NCBI RefSeq assembly: GCF_016615815.1
Contig: NZ_CP067112.1
Location: 1,426,001 to 1,490,000 of the forward strand
Reading direction: 5' to 3'
DNA from: Luteimonas sp. MC1572
GTDB lineage: Bacteria > Pseudomonadota > Gammaproteobacteria > Xanthomonadales > Xanthomonadaceae
Length of the DNA stretch: 64,000 bases
Within the stretch, counting starts at the first letter, position 1; every line of letters starts with the position of its first letter. The position numbers and the translations under genes are program-made. Positions 20,465 through 29,952 of the stretch are shown piece after piece. The notes below the pieces were generated by a model. That model made no database searches and was not told where the DNA came from. It saw only the letters and a program-made list of their open reading frames with translations.

Positions 20465-20803
20465 TCACGGCGTCAGTCCCGAAATGAAGGCGGCGATGTC
20501 GGCGATGTCCTGTTCCGAGAAACTCTGCGCCTGCACCTGCATGGTCGGGTGCTTGCGCGTGCCGTTGCGGTACTCGGTGAGCGCATTGACCAGGTATTCG
20601 TTGGACTGGCCGCCGATCCGCGGCACGTGGTAGTGCGGATAGGCGTTCTTGTAACCCTCGATGCCGTGGCAACCCACGCACGTATAGGTAAGCATGCGCC
20701 CGCTCTCGGCGTTGCCCGCGGCGGCCTGCTGCGCGAGGGCGGCGGGAGCAAACGAGGCAAGGGCAAGGGCGAGGCAGGCGGCGATCGGCATCGGTCGCAT
20801 CAT
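20465..20803 (-). CDS. Monohaem cytochrome c (class I), periplasmic
   Basis: The 112-residue protein has a Sec signal (ACLALALASFAPAALAQ), one haem site CVGCH (YTCVGCHGIEGYKN) and a candidate Met ligand in HPTMQVQAQSFSEQD. The terminal helix is DIADIAAFISGL. The middle segment (YHVPRIGGQSNEYLVNALTEYRNG) matches its downstream neighbour (YPKLGGQYRDYLAHALQTYRSG), so the pair are related in tandem. ATG codons at 20803 and 20800 are both possible starts. It is divergent from the RND adaptor gene. Confidence 0.87.
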   Translation of the reverse strand: MMRPMPIAACLALALASFAPAALAQQAAAGNAESGRMLTYTCVGCHGIEGYKNAYPHYHVPRIGGQSNEYLVNALTEYRNGTRKHPTMQVQAQSFSEQDIADIAAFISGLTP

Positions 20804-21033
20804 GTCTGGGTCCGCATCCTGAGGCTGGGTGGTATGGCTGGGCGCGAGCGGCCTTGCGGACGCGTGCAATCGGCGCAGTATAGCCGCCGACTCAGCGACT
20901 GTTAACGCCACGCGTTGGCGCTTCGTTGCCACGCGCGTGATCAGCCCTGCCGCTTGCCACCATGACCTTCGGCGGATATCCGCGCCGGGGCCGGTGCTAT
21001 ACCTTGCTACCACACCATTCTGGCTGCCCATCC

Positions 21034-22170
21034 ATGCTTCCGAGTCCCGCTGTCACGCGTCGCCGCACCGTCGGCCTCGCTGTCCTCATGTTGTCCGCCA
21101 GCCTGCTCATGCAGGGTTGTCGCGGAGACGCCGATGCCGCGGCGAAGGACGCGGAAAAGGCGCCCGAAGCGGTGCCGGTCGAGGCCGTTGCGGCGGCGCC
21201 GCGCGCGATCGCCGCGAGCTACAGCGGGAGTGCCACTTTGGAAGCGCGCGCCGAAGCACAGGTGGTCTCCAAGACCTCGGGTGTCGCCCTGCAGGTGCTG
21301 GTGGAAGAAGGCGATGCGGTGCGCGCCGGGCAGGTGCTGGTGCGCATCGATGCCGACCGCGCACGACTCAACCTGGCGCAGGTCGACGCGCAGATGCGCA
21401 AGCTCGAAGCCAACTTCCGTCGCGCCAGCCAGCTGGTCGACCAGCAGATGGTGAGCGTGGGCGATCACGACCAGCTGCGCTACGACCTCGAAAACGCGCG
21501 CGCGGCCTGGCGCCTGGCGCAGCTCGAGCTGTCGTACACCAACGTGGTCGCGCCGATTTCGGGCGTCATTGCGTCGCGATCCATCAAGACCGGCAACTTC
21601 GTGCAGATCAACACCCCGATCCTGCGCATCGTCGACAACTCGCGACTCGAGGCCACGCTCAACGTGCCCGAGCGCGACCTGACCACGCTGCGTGCCGGGT
21701 TGCCGGTTCGCATGCAGGTCGATGCGCTGCCCGGCCGCACGTTCGAAGGCGTGGTGGCGCGCATCGCGCCGGTGATCGAAGCGGGCAGCGGCACGTTCCG
21801 CGTGGTCTGCGCCTTTGATCCGGATGACAGTGCGCTGCAGCCCGGCATGTTCGCGCGCATGGGCATCGACTACGACAACCGCGCCAACGCGCTGGCCATC
21901 CCGCGCACCGCGCTGCTCGAGGATGAGGGCGACCCCGCGGTGTTCGTGGTGCGCGATGGAAAGGCCGTCCGCACCACCATCGAAACCGGCTATGTCGAAG
22001 GCGCCTTCGTGGAAGTACGCAAGGGCCTGGATGCCGGTGACCGCGTGGTCACGGCGGGCAAGGTGACGCTGCGTGATGGCAGCGCGGTCCAGGTCATTGG
22101 TGATCCGCCCACGGTGGTCGCCACGGCGGCCACCGAGGCCGGCGCCAAGGCCGACGGGCAGACACGATGA
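21034..22170 (+). CDS. RND efflux periplasmic adaptor (membrane fusion lipoprotein)
   Basis: The 378-residue MexA/AcrA-type adaptor has a signal peptide with lipobox (LLMQGC), predicting lipid anchoring in the inner membrane. A split lipoyl domain (VVSKTSGVALQVLVEEGDAV, then YTNVVAPISGVIASRSIKTG) flanks a short alpha-hairpin at about residues 105-150. Beta-barrel and membrane-proximal domains follow. The adaptor joins the RND pump to an outer-membrane channel. The start at 21034 is set by the signal peptide. It overlaps the first permease by 4 bases, so the three genes form one operon. Confidence 0.93.
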   Translation: MLPSPAVTRRRTVGLAVLMLSASLLMQGCRGDADAAAKDAEKAPEAVPVEAVAAAPRAIAASYSGSATLEARAEAQVVSKTSGVALQVLVEEGDAVRAGQVLVRIDADRARLNLAQVDAQMRKLEANFRRASQLVDQQMVSVGDHDQLRYDLENARAAWRLAQLELSYTNVVAPISGVIASRSIKTGNFVQINTPILRIVDNSRLEATLNVPERDLTTLRAGLPVRMQVDALPGRTFEGVVARIAPVIEAGSGTFRVVCAFDPDDSALQPGMFARMGIDYDNRANALAIPRTALLEDEGDPAVFVVRDGKAVRTTIETGYVEGAFVEVRKGLDAGDRVVTAGKVTLRDGSAVQVIGDPPTVVATAATEAGAKADGQTR

Positions 22171-25100
22171 GCACCCGCGGCGGGGAGGGCCGCGACCTGC
22201 AGCACGCGGACGGGGTTGACGGGACCGTGCGTGCCGACGGCCTGGTTGGATTCTCGGTGCGCCGTCGGGTGACGGTGGCGATGGTGACCGTCAGCATGCT
22301 GCTGTTCGGGCTGATCGCACTCGGCAACCTCAAGGTCAACCTGCTGCCCGACATCAGCTATCCGACGCTGACCGTGCGCACCGAATACACGGGTGCGGCG
22401 CCGCAGGAAATCGAAACCCTGGTCAGCGAGCCGGTGGAAGAGTCGCTCGGCGTGGTGAAGGGTCTGCGCCGGCTGAAGTCCGTGTCGCGCACCGGCCAGA
22501 GCGACGTGGTGCTCGAGTTCGCCTGGGGCACGGACATGGACCAGGCGAGCCTGGAAGTCCGCGACAAGATGGAGACCCTGCAGCTGCCGCTCGAGGTCAC
22601 GCCTCCGGTGCTGCTGCGCTTCAATCCCGCGACCGAGCCGATCCTGCGCCTCGCGCTGCGCAGCAGCGGCGAAGGTGATGTCATGCGCGAGCTGCCACTG
22701 CTGCGCCGCTACGCCGACGACGACCTGAAGAAGAAACTGGAAACCGTGCCCGGTGCGGCAGCGGTGAAGGTGGGCGGTGGCCTCGAGGACGAGATCCAGG
22801 TCGAGCTGGACCTGCAGAAGCTCTCGCAGATCGGCCTGTCGGTCGACGCCGTGGTGCAGCGCCTGAAGGAAGAGAACATCAACCTGTCGGGCGGCCGGCT
22901 GGAGCAGGGCACGCAGCGCTACCTGGTGCGCACCGTCAACCAGTTCGCGGGCGTGGACGAGATCCGCGGCATGCTGGTGGCGACGCAGACCGGTAGTTCG
23001 GGCGGCGGCGGCGCCGACGAAGTGGCGCGCCTGGCGGCCGCATCCGGCGACGCCTCGGTGATGGCCGCGGCGATGTCGGCGCAGAGCGCCGCGTCGGCGT
23101 CCAACCGTGCGGTCGCCGATGGGCGCGCGGTTCGGCTGGGCGATATCGCCGAGGTCCGCCAGGGCTTCAAGGAGCGCGAGGCGATCATCCGCCTCGACGG
23201 TCGCGAGGCGGTGGAGCTTGCGATCTACAAGGAAGGCGACGCCAACACCGTGGCCACGGCGGATGCCGTGGAGCAGCGCCTGGTGCAGATCCGCAAGCAG
23301 CTGCCGTCGGGCGTGGAGCTGGCGGTGGTGGACGACCAGGCGAAGTTCATCCGCGCGGCGATCTCCGACGTGCGCACCGACGCACTGATCGGCGGCGCGC
23401 TGGCGATCCTGATCATCTTCCTGTTCCTGCGCAACGCGTGGAGCACGTTCGTGGTCGGCATTTCGCTGCCGGTGTCGATCATCACCACGTTCTTCTTCAT
23501 GGACCAGTTCGGCCTGAGCCTCAACGTGATGTCGCTCGGCGGGCTGGCGCTGGCCACGGGGCTGGTGGTGGACGACTCGATCGTGGTGCTGGAAAGCATC
23601 GCCAAGGCGCGCGAGCGGGGGTTGGGCGTGCTGGATGCCGCGATCGTCGGCACGCGCGAGGTCGGCATGGCGGTCGTGGCCTCCACGCTCACCATCATCG
23701 CGGTGTTCCTGCCGCTGGTGTTCGTGGAAGGCATCGCCGGGCAGCTGTTCCGCGACCAGGCGATGACCATCGCGCTGGCTGTCGGCATCTCGCTGCTGGT
23801 GGCCTTGACCCTGATCCCGATGCTGAGCGCGCTCAAGGCGCGCGCGCCACTGGCGTTCCCCGAGGAAGCAGCACACCCGCAGTGGCGCCCGGAAAAGCGC
23901 TGGCAGCGACCTGCCGCCGCGACCGGACGTGGTATCGGCTGGGCATTGCGTGCCCTGTTCTTCGGCATCGCCTGGGCACTGGTGCGCGCCGGGCGTCTGC
24001 TGGCGGCGATCGTCGGCCCGCCGATGCGCACGGCCAGTCGCGTCGCGATGGCGCCGTATGCGCGCGCCGAAGGCGGCTACCTGCGCATGCTGCCTGCGGC
24101 GCTCGCTCGCCCGCGCCTGGTGCTTGGCGTGGCGCTTGCCGCGTTCGTGGCCACCATGGCCATCGTGCCCACCCTGGGCACCGACCTGATCCCGCAGCTT
24201 GCCCAGGACCGGTTCGAGATGACCGCGCGGCTGCCGCCCGGCACGCCGTTGCGCCAGACCGACGCGTTGGTCCGCCAGGTGCAGCAGGCCCACGCCGACG
24301 ATGACGGCATCGCCGTGCTGTTCGGCGTCAGCGGCACCGGCACGCGGCTGGATGCCAACCCCACCGACAGCGGCGAGAACATCGGCCGCCTGACGGTGGT
24401 GATGGAGGACGGCGGCAGCCGCGCCCTCGAGGCTGAGCTGACCGAAGGCCTGCGCGCGACGATGCAGGAGCACCCCGGTGCGCAGGTCGATTTCAGCCGC
24501 CCGGCGCTTTTCAGCTTCTCCAGTCCGCTGGAGATCGAGCTGCGCGGCCAGGACCTCGACGAACTCGCGGCCGCGGGGCAGCGCCTTGCCGCACTGCTCC
24601 GTGACAGCCCGCACTACGCCGACGTCAAGTCGACCGTGGAGCAGGGCGCGCCGGAGATCCGCATCGTGTTCGACCAGGAACGTGCCGGCGCGCTCGGGCT
24701 GACCACGCGCCAGGTTGCGGATGCCGTGGTCAACTCGGTGCGCGGCGAGGTCGCCACGCGCTACGACTTCCGCGACCGCAAGATCGACGTGCTGGTGCGT
24801 GCACGCCAGGGCGAGCGTGACTCGGTGCAGGCGATCCGCGACCTGATCGTCAATCCCGCATCCGCGCGTCCGGTGCGCCTGTCTGCGGTGGCCGATGTGG
24901 TCGCCACCACCGGCCCCAGCGAAGTGCATCGCGCCGACCAGGTGCGTGTGGCGGTGGTGTCGGCCAACCTGCGCGACATCGACCTGGGAGCCGCGGTCGA
25001 GGACGTCCGCCGCCTGGTCAGCGAGAACCCGCTCGGCGCCGGCATCGGCATGCACGTCGGTGGCCAGGGCGAGGAGCTCGCCGACTCGCTCAACTCGCTG

Positions 25101-25658
25101 CTGTTCGCGTTCGCGCTGGCGATCTTCATGGTCTACCTGGTGATGGCGTCGCAGTTCGAATCGCTGCTGCATCCGTTCGTGATCCTGTTCACCATCCCCC
25201 TGGCGATGGTCGGCGCGATCCTGGCGCTGCTGTTGACCGGCAACACGGTCTCGGTGGTGGTGTTCATCGGCTTGATCTTGATGGTGGGCCTGGTGGTGAA
25301 GAACGCGATCATCCTGATCGACAAGGTCAACCAGCTGCGCGAGGCCGGCGTGGCCAAGCGCGATGCCCTGGTCGAAGGCGCACGCTCGCGCCTGCGTCCG
25401 ATCGTGATGACCACGCTCTCGACGCTGTTCGGCTTCATGCCGCTGGCGCTGGCGTTCGGCGAAGGGGCGGAAGTGCGCTCGCCGATGGCGATCACGGTGA
25501 TCGGCGGGTTGCTGGTGTCCACGCTGCTGACGTTGCTGGTGATCCCGGTGGTCTACGACCTCCTGGATCGCCGCGGTGACGCGTATTACCTGGAACGCGG
25601 ACGCCGGGCGCGCGCCGTGTCCGGCGGCAATGCCAGCGACGACGGGCTGCCTGCATGA
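22167..25658 (+). CDS. RND efflux permease 1 (HAE1/AcrB family), intact proton-relay residues
   Basis: The 1163-residue inner-membrane antiporter of the AcrB family has two repeats of six helices, each with a large periplasmic loop. Proton-relay residues are present: the Asp-Asp pair in helix 4 (GLVVDDSIVVLE) and the Lys of helix 10 (GLVVKNAIILID). It is longer than the usual 1030-1050. One addition is a Gly/Ala/Ser-rich insertion at about 275-312. Another is a long central linker at about 570-640 carrying an extra hydrophobic stretch (WALRALFFGIAWALVRAG). About 30 polar residues precede the first helix. It is translationally coupled to adaptor and second permease; substrates unknown. Confidence 0.93.
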   Translation: MSTRGGEGRDLQHADGVDGTVRADGLVGFSVRRRVTVAMVTVSMLLFGLIALGNLKVNLLPDISYPTLTVRTEYTGAAPQEIETLVSEPVEESLGVVKGLRRLKSVSRTGQSDVVLEFAWGTDMDQASLEVRDKMETLQLPLEVTPPVLLRFNPATEPILRLALRSSGEGDVMRELPLLRRYADDDLKKKLETVPGAAAVKVGGGLEDEIQVELDLQKLSQIGLSVDAVVQRLKEENINLSGGRLEQGTQRYLVRTVNQFAGVDEIRGMLVATQTGSSGGGGADEVARLAAASGDASVMAAAMSAQSAASASNRAVADGRAVRLGDIAEVRQGFKEREAIIRLDGREAVELAIYKEGDANTVATADAVEQRLVQIRKQLPSGVELAVVDDQAKFIRAAISDVRTDALIGGALAILIIFLFLRNAWSTFVVGISLPVSIITTFFFMDQFGLSLNVMSLGGLALATGLVVDDSIVVLESIAKARERGLGVLDAAIVGTREVGMAVVASTLTIIAVFLPLVFVEGIAGQLFRDQAMTIALAVGISLLVALTLIPMLSALKARAPLAFPEEAAHPQWRPEKRWQRPAAATGRGIGWALRALFFGIAWALVRAGRLLAAIVGPPMRTASRVAMAPYARAEGGYLRMLPAALARPRLVLGVALAAFVATMAIVPTLGTDLIPQLAQDRFEMTARLPPGTPLRQTDALVRQVQQAHADDDGIAVLFGVSGTGTRLDANPTDSGENIGRLTVVMEDGGSRALEAELTEGLRATMQEHPGAQVDFSRPALFSFSSPLEIELRGQDLDELAAAGQRLAALLRDSPHYADVKSTVEQGAPEIRIVFDQERAGALGLTTRQVADAVVNSVRGEVATRYDFRDRKIDVLVRARQGERDSVQAIRDLIVNPASARPVRLSAVADVVATTGPSEVHRADQVRVAVVSANLRDIDLGAAVEDVRRLVSENPLGAGIGMHVGGQGEELADSLNSLLFAFALAIFMVYLVMASQFESLLHPFVILFTIPLAMVGAILALLLTGNTVSVVVFIGLILMVGLVVKNAIILIDKVNQLREAGVAKRDALVEGARSRLRPIVMTTLSTLFGFMPLALAFGEGAEVRSPMAITVIGGLLVSTLLTLLVIPVVYDLLDRRGDAYYLERGRRARAVSGGNASDDGLPA

Positions 25659-28600
25659 CCGTCGCGGAGTTCAGCCTGCGGCGCCCTGTGACCACGGTGA
25701 TGCTGTTCGTGTCGCTGTTCGTGGTCGGCCTGATCGCGTCGTTCCGTCTGCCGCTGGAGGCGCTGCCGGACGTGTCGGCGCCGTTCCTGTTCGTGCAGCT
25801 GCCGTATGAGGGTTCCACGCCGGAAGAGGTCGAGCGCAACGTGCTGCGGCCGGCCGAAGAGGCGCTGGCCACGATGACCGGCGTCAAGCGCATGCGCGGC
25901 GAGGCCACGGCCAACGGCGCCGGCGTGTTCATGGAGTTCAATGACTGGGACCGCGACATCGCGATCACGGCGTCCGAGGCGCGCGAGCGGCTGGACGCCA
26001 TCCGCGAGGAGCTGCCCGACGACTTCCGGCGCTACTTCGTGTTCAAGTGGTCCACAGGCGACCAGGCGATCCTGCGCGTGCGACTGGCCGGCGATGTCGA
26101 CATGTCATCGTCGTACGACCTGATCGACCGCCAGCTCAAGCGCCGCATCGAACGCGTGCCGGGCGTGGCGCGCGTCGAGATCAACGGCGCGCCGGCCAAC
26201 GAGGTCGAGATCGCGATCGACCCAGACCGCCTCAACGCGCACGGCATCGCGCTCAATGCGCTCGCCGAGCGCCTGCGCACGGTGAACTTCTCGGTGTCGG
26301 CCGGGATGATCGAGGACGGCGGCGTGCGCCTGCGCGTGCAGCCGCAGGGCGAGGTGACCGAGCTGGCCGAGCTGCGCGACCTGGTCGTCGATGCCAGCGG
26401 CCTGCGCCTCGGTGATGTGGCCACGGTGCAGCTCAAGCCGGAACGCGTGGATTTCCGCCGTCGCCTGGACGGACGCGCCGCGGTGGGCCTGGAGATCTAC
26501 AAGGAACGCGATGCCAACCTGGTCGAGGTCTCGCGCAACGCGTTGGCCGAGATGCGGGCCGCCGGCTCGGAGCCGGGACTCGAAGGCGTGGAATTCAAGG
26601 TCCTGCAGGACATGGGCGAGTCGGTGACAAGCTCCCTGCTCGAGCTCGCCGAGGCCGGGGCAATCGGCCTGCTGCTGTCGATCCTGGTGCTGTTCTTCTT
26701 CCTGCGCCACTGGCCGTCCACGCTGATGGTGACCCTGGCGATCCCGATCTGCTTCGTGATGACGCTGGGCTTCATGCATTTCTTCGGCGTCACGCTCAAC
26801 ATCCTGAGCCTGATGGGCCTGCTGCTGGCCGTGGGCATGCTGGTCGACAACGCGGTGGTGGTGGTGGAAAGCATCTACCAGGAGCGCGAGCGCAACCCGG
26901 GTGACACCTGGCGCGCGTCGATCGTGGGCACCCGCAACGTGGCCATCGCGCTGTCGGCGGGCACGCTCTGCCACTGCATCGTGTTCCTGCCCAACCTGCT
27001 GGGCGAAACCAACGACATCAGCATCTTCATGGCGCAGATCGCGATCACCATCTCGGTGTCGCTGTTGGCGTCGTGGCTGGTGGCCGTGAGCCTGATCCCG
27101 ATGCTCTCGGCGCGCATGCGCACGCCGCCGGCGCTGGCGGAGAAGGGCGGCATGATCCGCCGCATGCAGGGGCGCTACGCGCGCCTGCTGCGCTGGACCC
27201 TGGTGCATCGCGGCTGGAGCGTGGCCGGCATCGTGCTGGTGATCGCGGCCAGCGTGGTGCCCATCAAGGGCACCACCTTCGACATGTTCGGCGGCGGGGA
27301 CCAGGGCGAACTCAACGTCTATTACCAGTGGAAGGGCAGCTACACCACCGCGCAGATGTCGGAGGAGATCGGGCGCGTGGAGGACTTCCTCGACGAGAAC
27401 CGCGAGCGCTTCCGTATCATCCAGATCTATTCCTGGTTCGGCGAAAACACCGATTCCGGCACCATGCTGACCTTCGACGACGACGTGAAGGACACCAGCG
27501 AGCTCGCCGAGGCGATCAGCAAGGCGCTGCCGCGTTCGGCACGCGCCGAGATCGGCGTGCGCGGAAACGGCGGGCAGGGCGGTGGAGGCGGCGGGCTGGG
27601 CAAGAACGTCAGCGTGCAGCTGGTGGGTGACAGCGCCGCGCAGCTGCGCGACATCGCCGACGACGTGGTGCCGATGCTCGAAGCTCGGCCCGAGCTGCGC
27701 GACGTGCGCGTCGACCAGGGCGACCGCGGCGAGGAGCTGGCGGTGCGCGTGGACCGCGAGCGCGCGGCCGCGTTCGGTTTCAGCGCCGAGCAGGTGTCGT
27801 CGTTCGTGGCGATGGCGCTGCGCGGCAGCCAGCTGCGCGAGTACCGCCGCGGCGATTCCGAGGTGCCGGTGTGGGTGCGCTTCGAAGGTGCGCAGCAGTA
27901 CCAGCCTTCGGACATCGCAGGCTTCATGGTGCGCAGCGCCGACGGGCGCCAGGTGCCATTGCTGGCAATGGTGGACATGGAGGTGCAGCCGACCGACAGC
28001 CGCATCGCGCGCCATGACCGGCAGACCGCGGTCGGCATCCAGGCCAACCTGGAAGGCGAGACCACGATGGAGCAGGCGCGCAAGGCCATGGAGAGCGTGA
28101 TCGACTCGCTCTCGCTGCCGGCCGGCTATGGCCACAGTTTTTCGGGCAGTGGCTTCGAGGAAGACCAGAAGGCGATGCAGCAGATGATGTTCAACCTGCT
28201 GCTGGCGCTGCTGATGATCTACGTGGTGATGGCGGCGGTGTTCGAGTCGCTGCTGTTCCCCGCGGCCATCATGAGCTGCGTGCTGTTCTCGATCCTCGGC
28301 GTGTTCTGGCTGTTCTGGCTGACCGGCACGTCGTTCACGGTGATGGGCTTCATCGGCATCCTGGTGCTGATGGGCGTGGTGGTGAACAACGGCATCGTGA
28401 TGGTGGAGCACATCAACAACCTGCGCCGGCGCGGCATGTCGCGCACCGACGCGCTGGTCGAGGGCAGCCGCGAGCGCCTGCGCCCGATCCTGATGACCAT
28501 GGGCACGGCGATCCTGGCGATGGTGCCGATTTCGCTCAGCGACACCGTGGTGCTCGGCGGGCTGGCGTACTCGCCGATGGCGCGCGCCGTGGCCGGCGGG

Positions 28601-28750
28601 CTGGCGTTCTCGACCGTGGTCAGCCTGCTGTTCCTGCCAACGATCTACGCGATGCTCGACGACCTGGCCAACGGCACCGCGAGGTTGCTGCGCCGCGCCC
28701 GTGGCGGGCGCGGGGCGGTATCAGCCGAACAGCTTGCCGAGCATCCGTAG
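25655..28750 (+). CDS. RND efflux permease 2 (HAE1/AcrB family) with altered proton-relay residues
   Basis: The 1031-residue AcrB-family protein overlaps permease 1 by 4 bases. Helix 4 reads GMLVDNAVVVVE, so the second of the two relay aspartates (Asp408 in AcrB) is Asn. Helix 10 reads GVVVNNGIVMVE, so the relay Lys (Lys940 in AcrB) is Asn. The Thr after RLRPILM is kept. Two permeases with one adaptor recall MdtBC, a mixed trimer in which the two chains have different jobs. By inference, permease 1 drives proton flow and this chain is structural or substrate-binding. The last 30 bases overlap the convergent TraB gene. Confidence 0.92.
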   Translation: MTVAEFSLRRPVTTVMLFVSLFVVGLIASFRLPLEALPDVSAPFLFVQLPYEGSTPEEVERNVLRPAEEALATMTGVKRMRGEATANGAGVFMEFNDWDRDIAITASEARERLDAIREELPDDFRRYFVFKWSTGDQAILRVRLAGDVDMSSSYDLIDRQLKRRIERVPGVARVEINGAPANEVEIAIDPDRLNAHGIALNALAERLRTVNFSVSAGMIEDGGVRLRVQPQGEVTELAELRDLVVDASGLRLGDVATVQLKPERVDFRRRLDGRAAVGLEIYKERDANLVEVSRNALAEMRAAGSEPGLEGVEFKVLQDMGESVTSSLLELAEAGAIGLLLSILVLFFFLRHWPSTLMVTLAIPICFVMTLGFMHFFGVTLNILSLMGLLLAVGMLVDNAVVVVESIYQERERNPGDTWRASIVGTRNVAIALSAGTLCHCIVFLPNLLGETNDISIFMAQIAITISVSLLASWLVAVSLIPMLSARMRTPPALAEKGGMIRRMQGRYARLLRWTLVHRGWSVAGIVLVIAASVVPIKGTTFDMFGGGDQGELNVYYQWKGSYTTAQMSEEIGRVEDFLDENRERFRIIQIYSWFGENTDSGTMLTFDDDVKDTSELAEAISKALPRSARAEIGVRGNGGQGGGGGGLGKNVSVQLVGDSAAQLRDIADDVVPMLEARPELRDVRVDQGDRGEELAVRVDRERAAAFGFSAEQVSSFVAMALRGSQLREYRRGDSEVPVWVRFEGAQQYQPSDIAGFMVRSADGRQVPLLAMVDMEVQPTDSRIARHDRQTAVGIQANLEGETTMEQARKAMESVIDSLSLPAGYGHSFSGSGFEEDQKAMQQMMFNLLLALLMIYVVMAAVFESLLFPAAIMSCVLFSILGVFWLFWLTGTSFTVMGFIGILVLMGVVVNNGIVMVEHINNLRRRGMSRTDALVEGSRERLRPILMTMGTAILAMVPISLSDTVVLGGLAYSPMARAVAGGLAFSTVVSLLFLPTIYAMLDDLANGTARLLRRARGGRGAVSAEQLAEHP

Positions 28751-29932
28751 GCCACCGGTCCAGACGCCGATCGCGGTGCCCATGCTGGTCAGGAAGAAAT
28801 TCAGCAGCACGCGCGCCACGCGGTTGCGCCACCAGCCACGCACCGTGCCGACGTCGTCGCGCAGGGCCATGAAGTCGGCGTAGGTGGGCTTGCGCAGCGC
28901 GGCTTCGACCAGCGCGCTGACGGTGCCCGATGCCAGCGCCGGGTGCAGCGGCGTGATCGGCGACGCGACGAAGGCGGCCAGGATGCTCAGCGGATGGCCG
29001 CCGGCGATCGCACAGCCCAGCGCGCCCAGGCTTCCGGTGACCAGCACCCACTGCAGCATCAGGTCGGCACCGACGTCGAAGCCGCCGCGCCAGAACCCCC
29101 AGGCAAAGCCGCCCAGCACGACCACCGCGATGCTGATCTCCATCCACGGCACGCGTGACTTGGGCTTGACGGTCTCCAGGCCTGCGCGTACCTCGTCCGG
29201 CGGTTCACGATCGTCCGCCAGGTGCGCCGCCAGGCCCTTCAGGTGCCCGGCGCCAACCACGGCCAGCACCTCGTGGGCGCCCGCCGGCGGCTCGCGCAGG
29301 CGCGCGGCCATGTAGCGGTCACGCTCGGTGATGATGGCTTCGTAAAGCTCCGGCACCTCGCCGGCGAATTCGCTGAAGCTCGCTTCCAGCACGTCGCCCT
29401 GCTTGAGGCGCTCAATGTCGTCGTCACCGACCGCGTCGCTTGCGATCAGGCCCATCATCAGGCTGCCGCTGACCTTGGCGCGCCCCCACCAGCCGAGGCG
29501 CTGCATCGCGCGCCTGAAGGTCAGGCCGACGTCGCGGTCGATCAGTTGCAGCGGCAGGCCGCGGGCACGGGCGTCGGCGGCCGCGGCCTTGAGCTCGGCG
29601 CCCGGCTCGACGCCCATCTGCTCGGCCAGGCGGCGCTGGTAGCTTGCGAGCGCCAGGTTGGCGGCGAACAGCGGCGTCTTGCCTTCGCGCAGCACCTTCA
29701 CCAGGTCGAGCCTTCCCAGGGAGTCGGGATCGGTCATCGCCTGCAGGCGCTGTTCGTCGAGTTCTACGGCGACCGCGTCGTAGTGGCCGCTGGCGATGGC
29801 CGCGCGCACCGCGTCCACGCTGGCGCGCGACACGTGCGCGGTGCCGAGCAACGTGTAGCGCACACCGTCGCGCTCCACGATGGCGTGCGGTTGGCCCGCC
29901 AAGGCGGCATCGGCCATCGACTGCGCAGTCAT
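28721..29932 (-). CDS. TraB/PrgY-family membrane protein
   Basis: This protein of about 403 residues has a TraB domain at 1-235. Motifs are LLGTAHVSRAS, VELDEQRL, the loop LIDRDVGLTFRRAM and the histidine motif VVGAGHLKGLAAHL. Several C-terminal membrane helices follow (ISIAVVVLGGFAWGFWRGG, LQWVLVTGSLGALGCAIAG). The family includes pheromone-shutdown protein PrgY and is suspected to have protease- or hydrolase-like activity; no substrate is known. A TTG at 29956 would overlap aguB by 4 bases, and the first ATG is at 29932, used here. It shares an operon with aguB. Confidence 0.83.
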   Translation of the reverse strand: MTAQSMADAALAGQPHAIVERDGVRYTLLGTAHVSRASVDAVRAAIASGHYDAVAVELDEQRLQAMTDPDSLGRLDLVKVLREGKTPLFAANLALASYQRRLAEQMGVEPGAELKAAAADARARGLPLQLIDRDVGLTFRRAMQRLGWWGRAKVSGSLMMGLIASDAVGDDDIERLKQGDVLEASFSEFAGEVPELYEAIITERDRYMAARLREPPAGAHEVLAVVGAGHLKGLAAHLADDREPPDEVRAGLETVKPKSRVPWMEISIAVVVLGGFAWGFWRGGFDVGADLMLQWVLVTGSLGALGCAIAGGHPLSILAAFVASPITPLHPALASGTVSALVEAALRKPTYADFMALRDDVGTVRGWWRNRVARVLLNFFLTSMGTAIGVWTGGLRMLGKLFG

Positions 29933-29952
29933 CGGCACGTCCGTATCAGCGT

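Noticed and set aside
21990..25172. A 1060-codon open frame on the minus strand opposite the RND permease 1 gene
   Set aside because: Its translation is His/Arg/Gln/Ala-rich with no domain, and it lies antisense to a clearly conserved permease. Long antisense frames are expected at this GC content.
26105..28411. A 768-codon minus-strand frame opposite RND permease 2
   Set aside because: It has the same codon-bias shadow pattern (His/Arg/Gln-rich, no motif) over a conserved gene.
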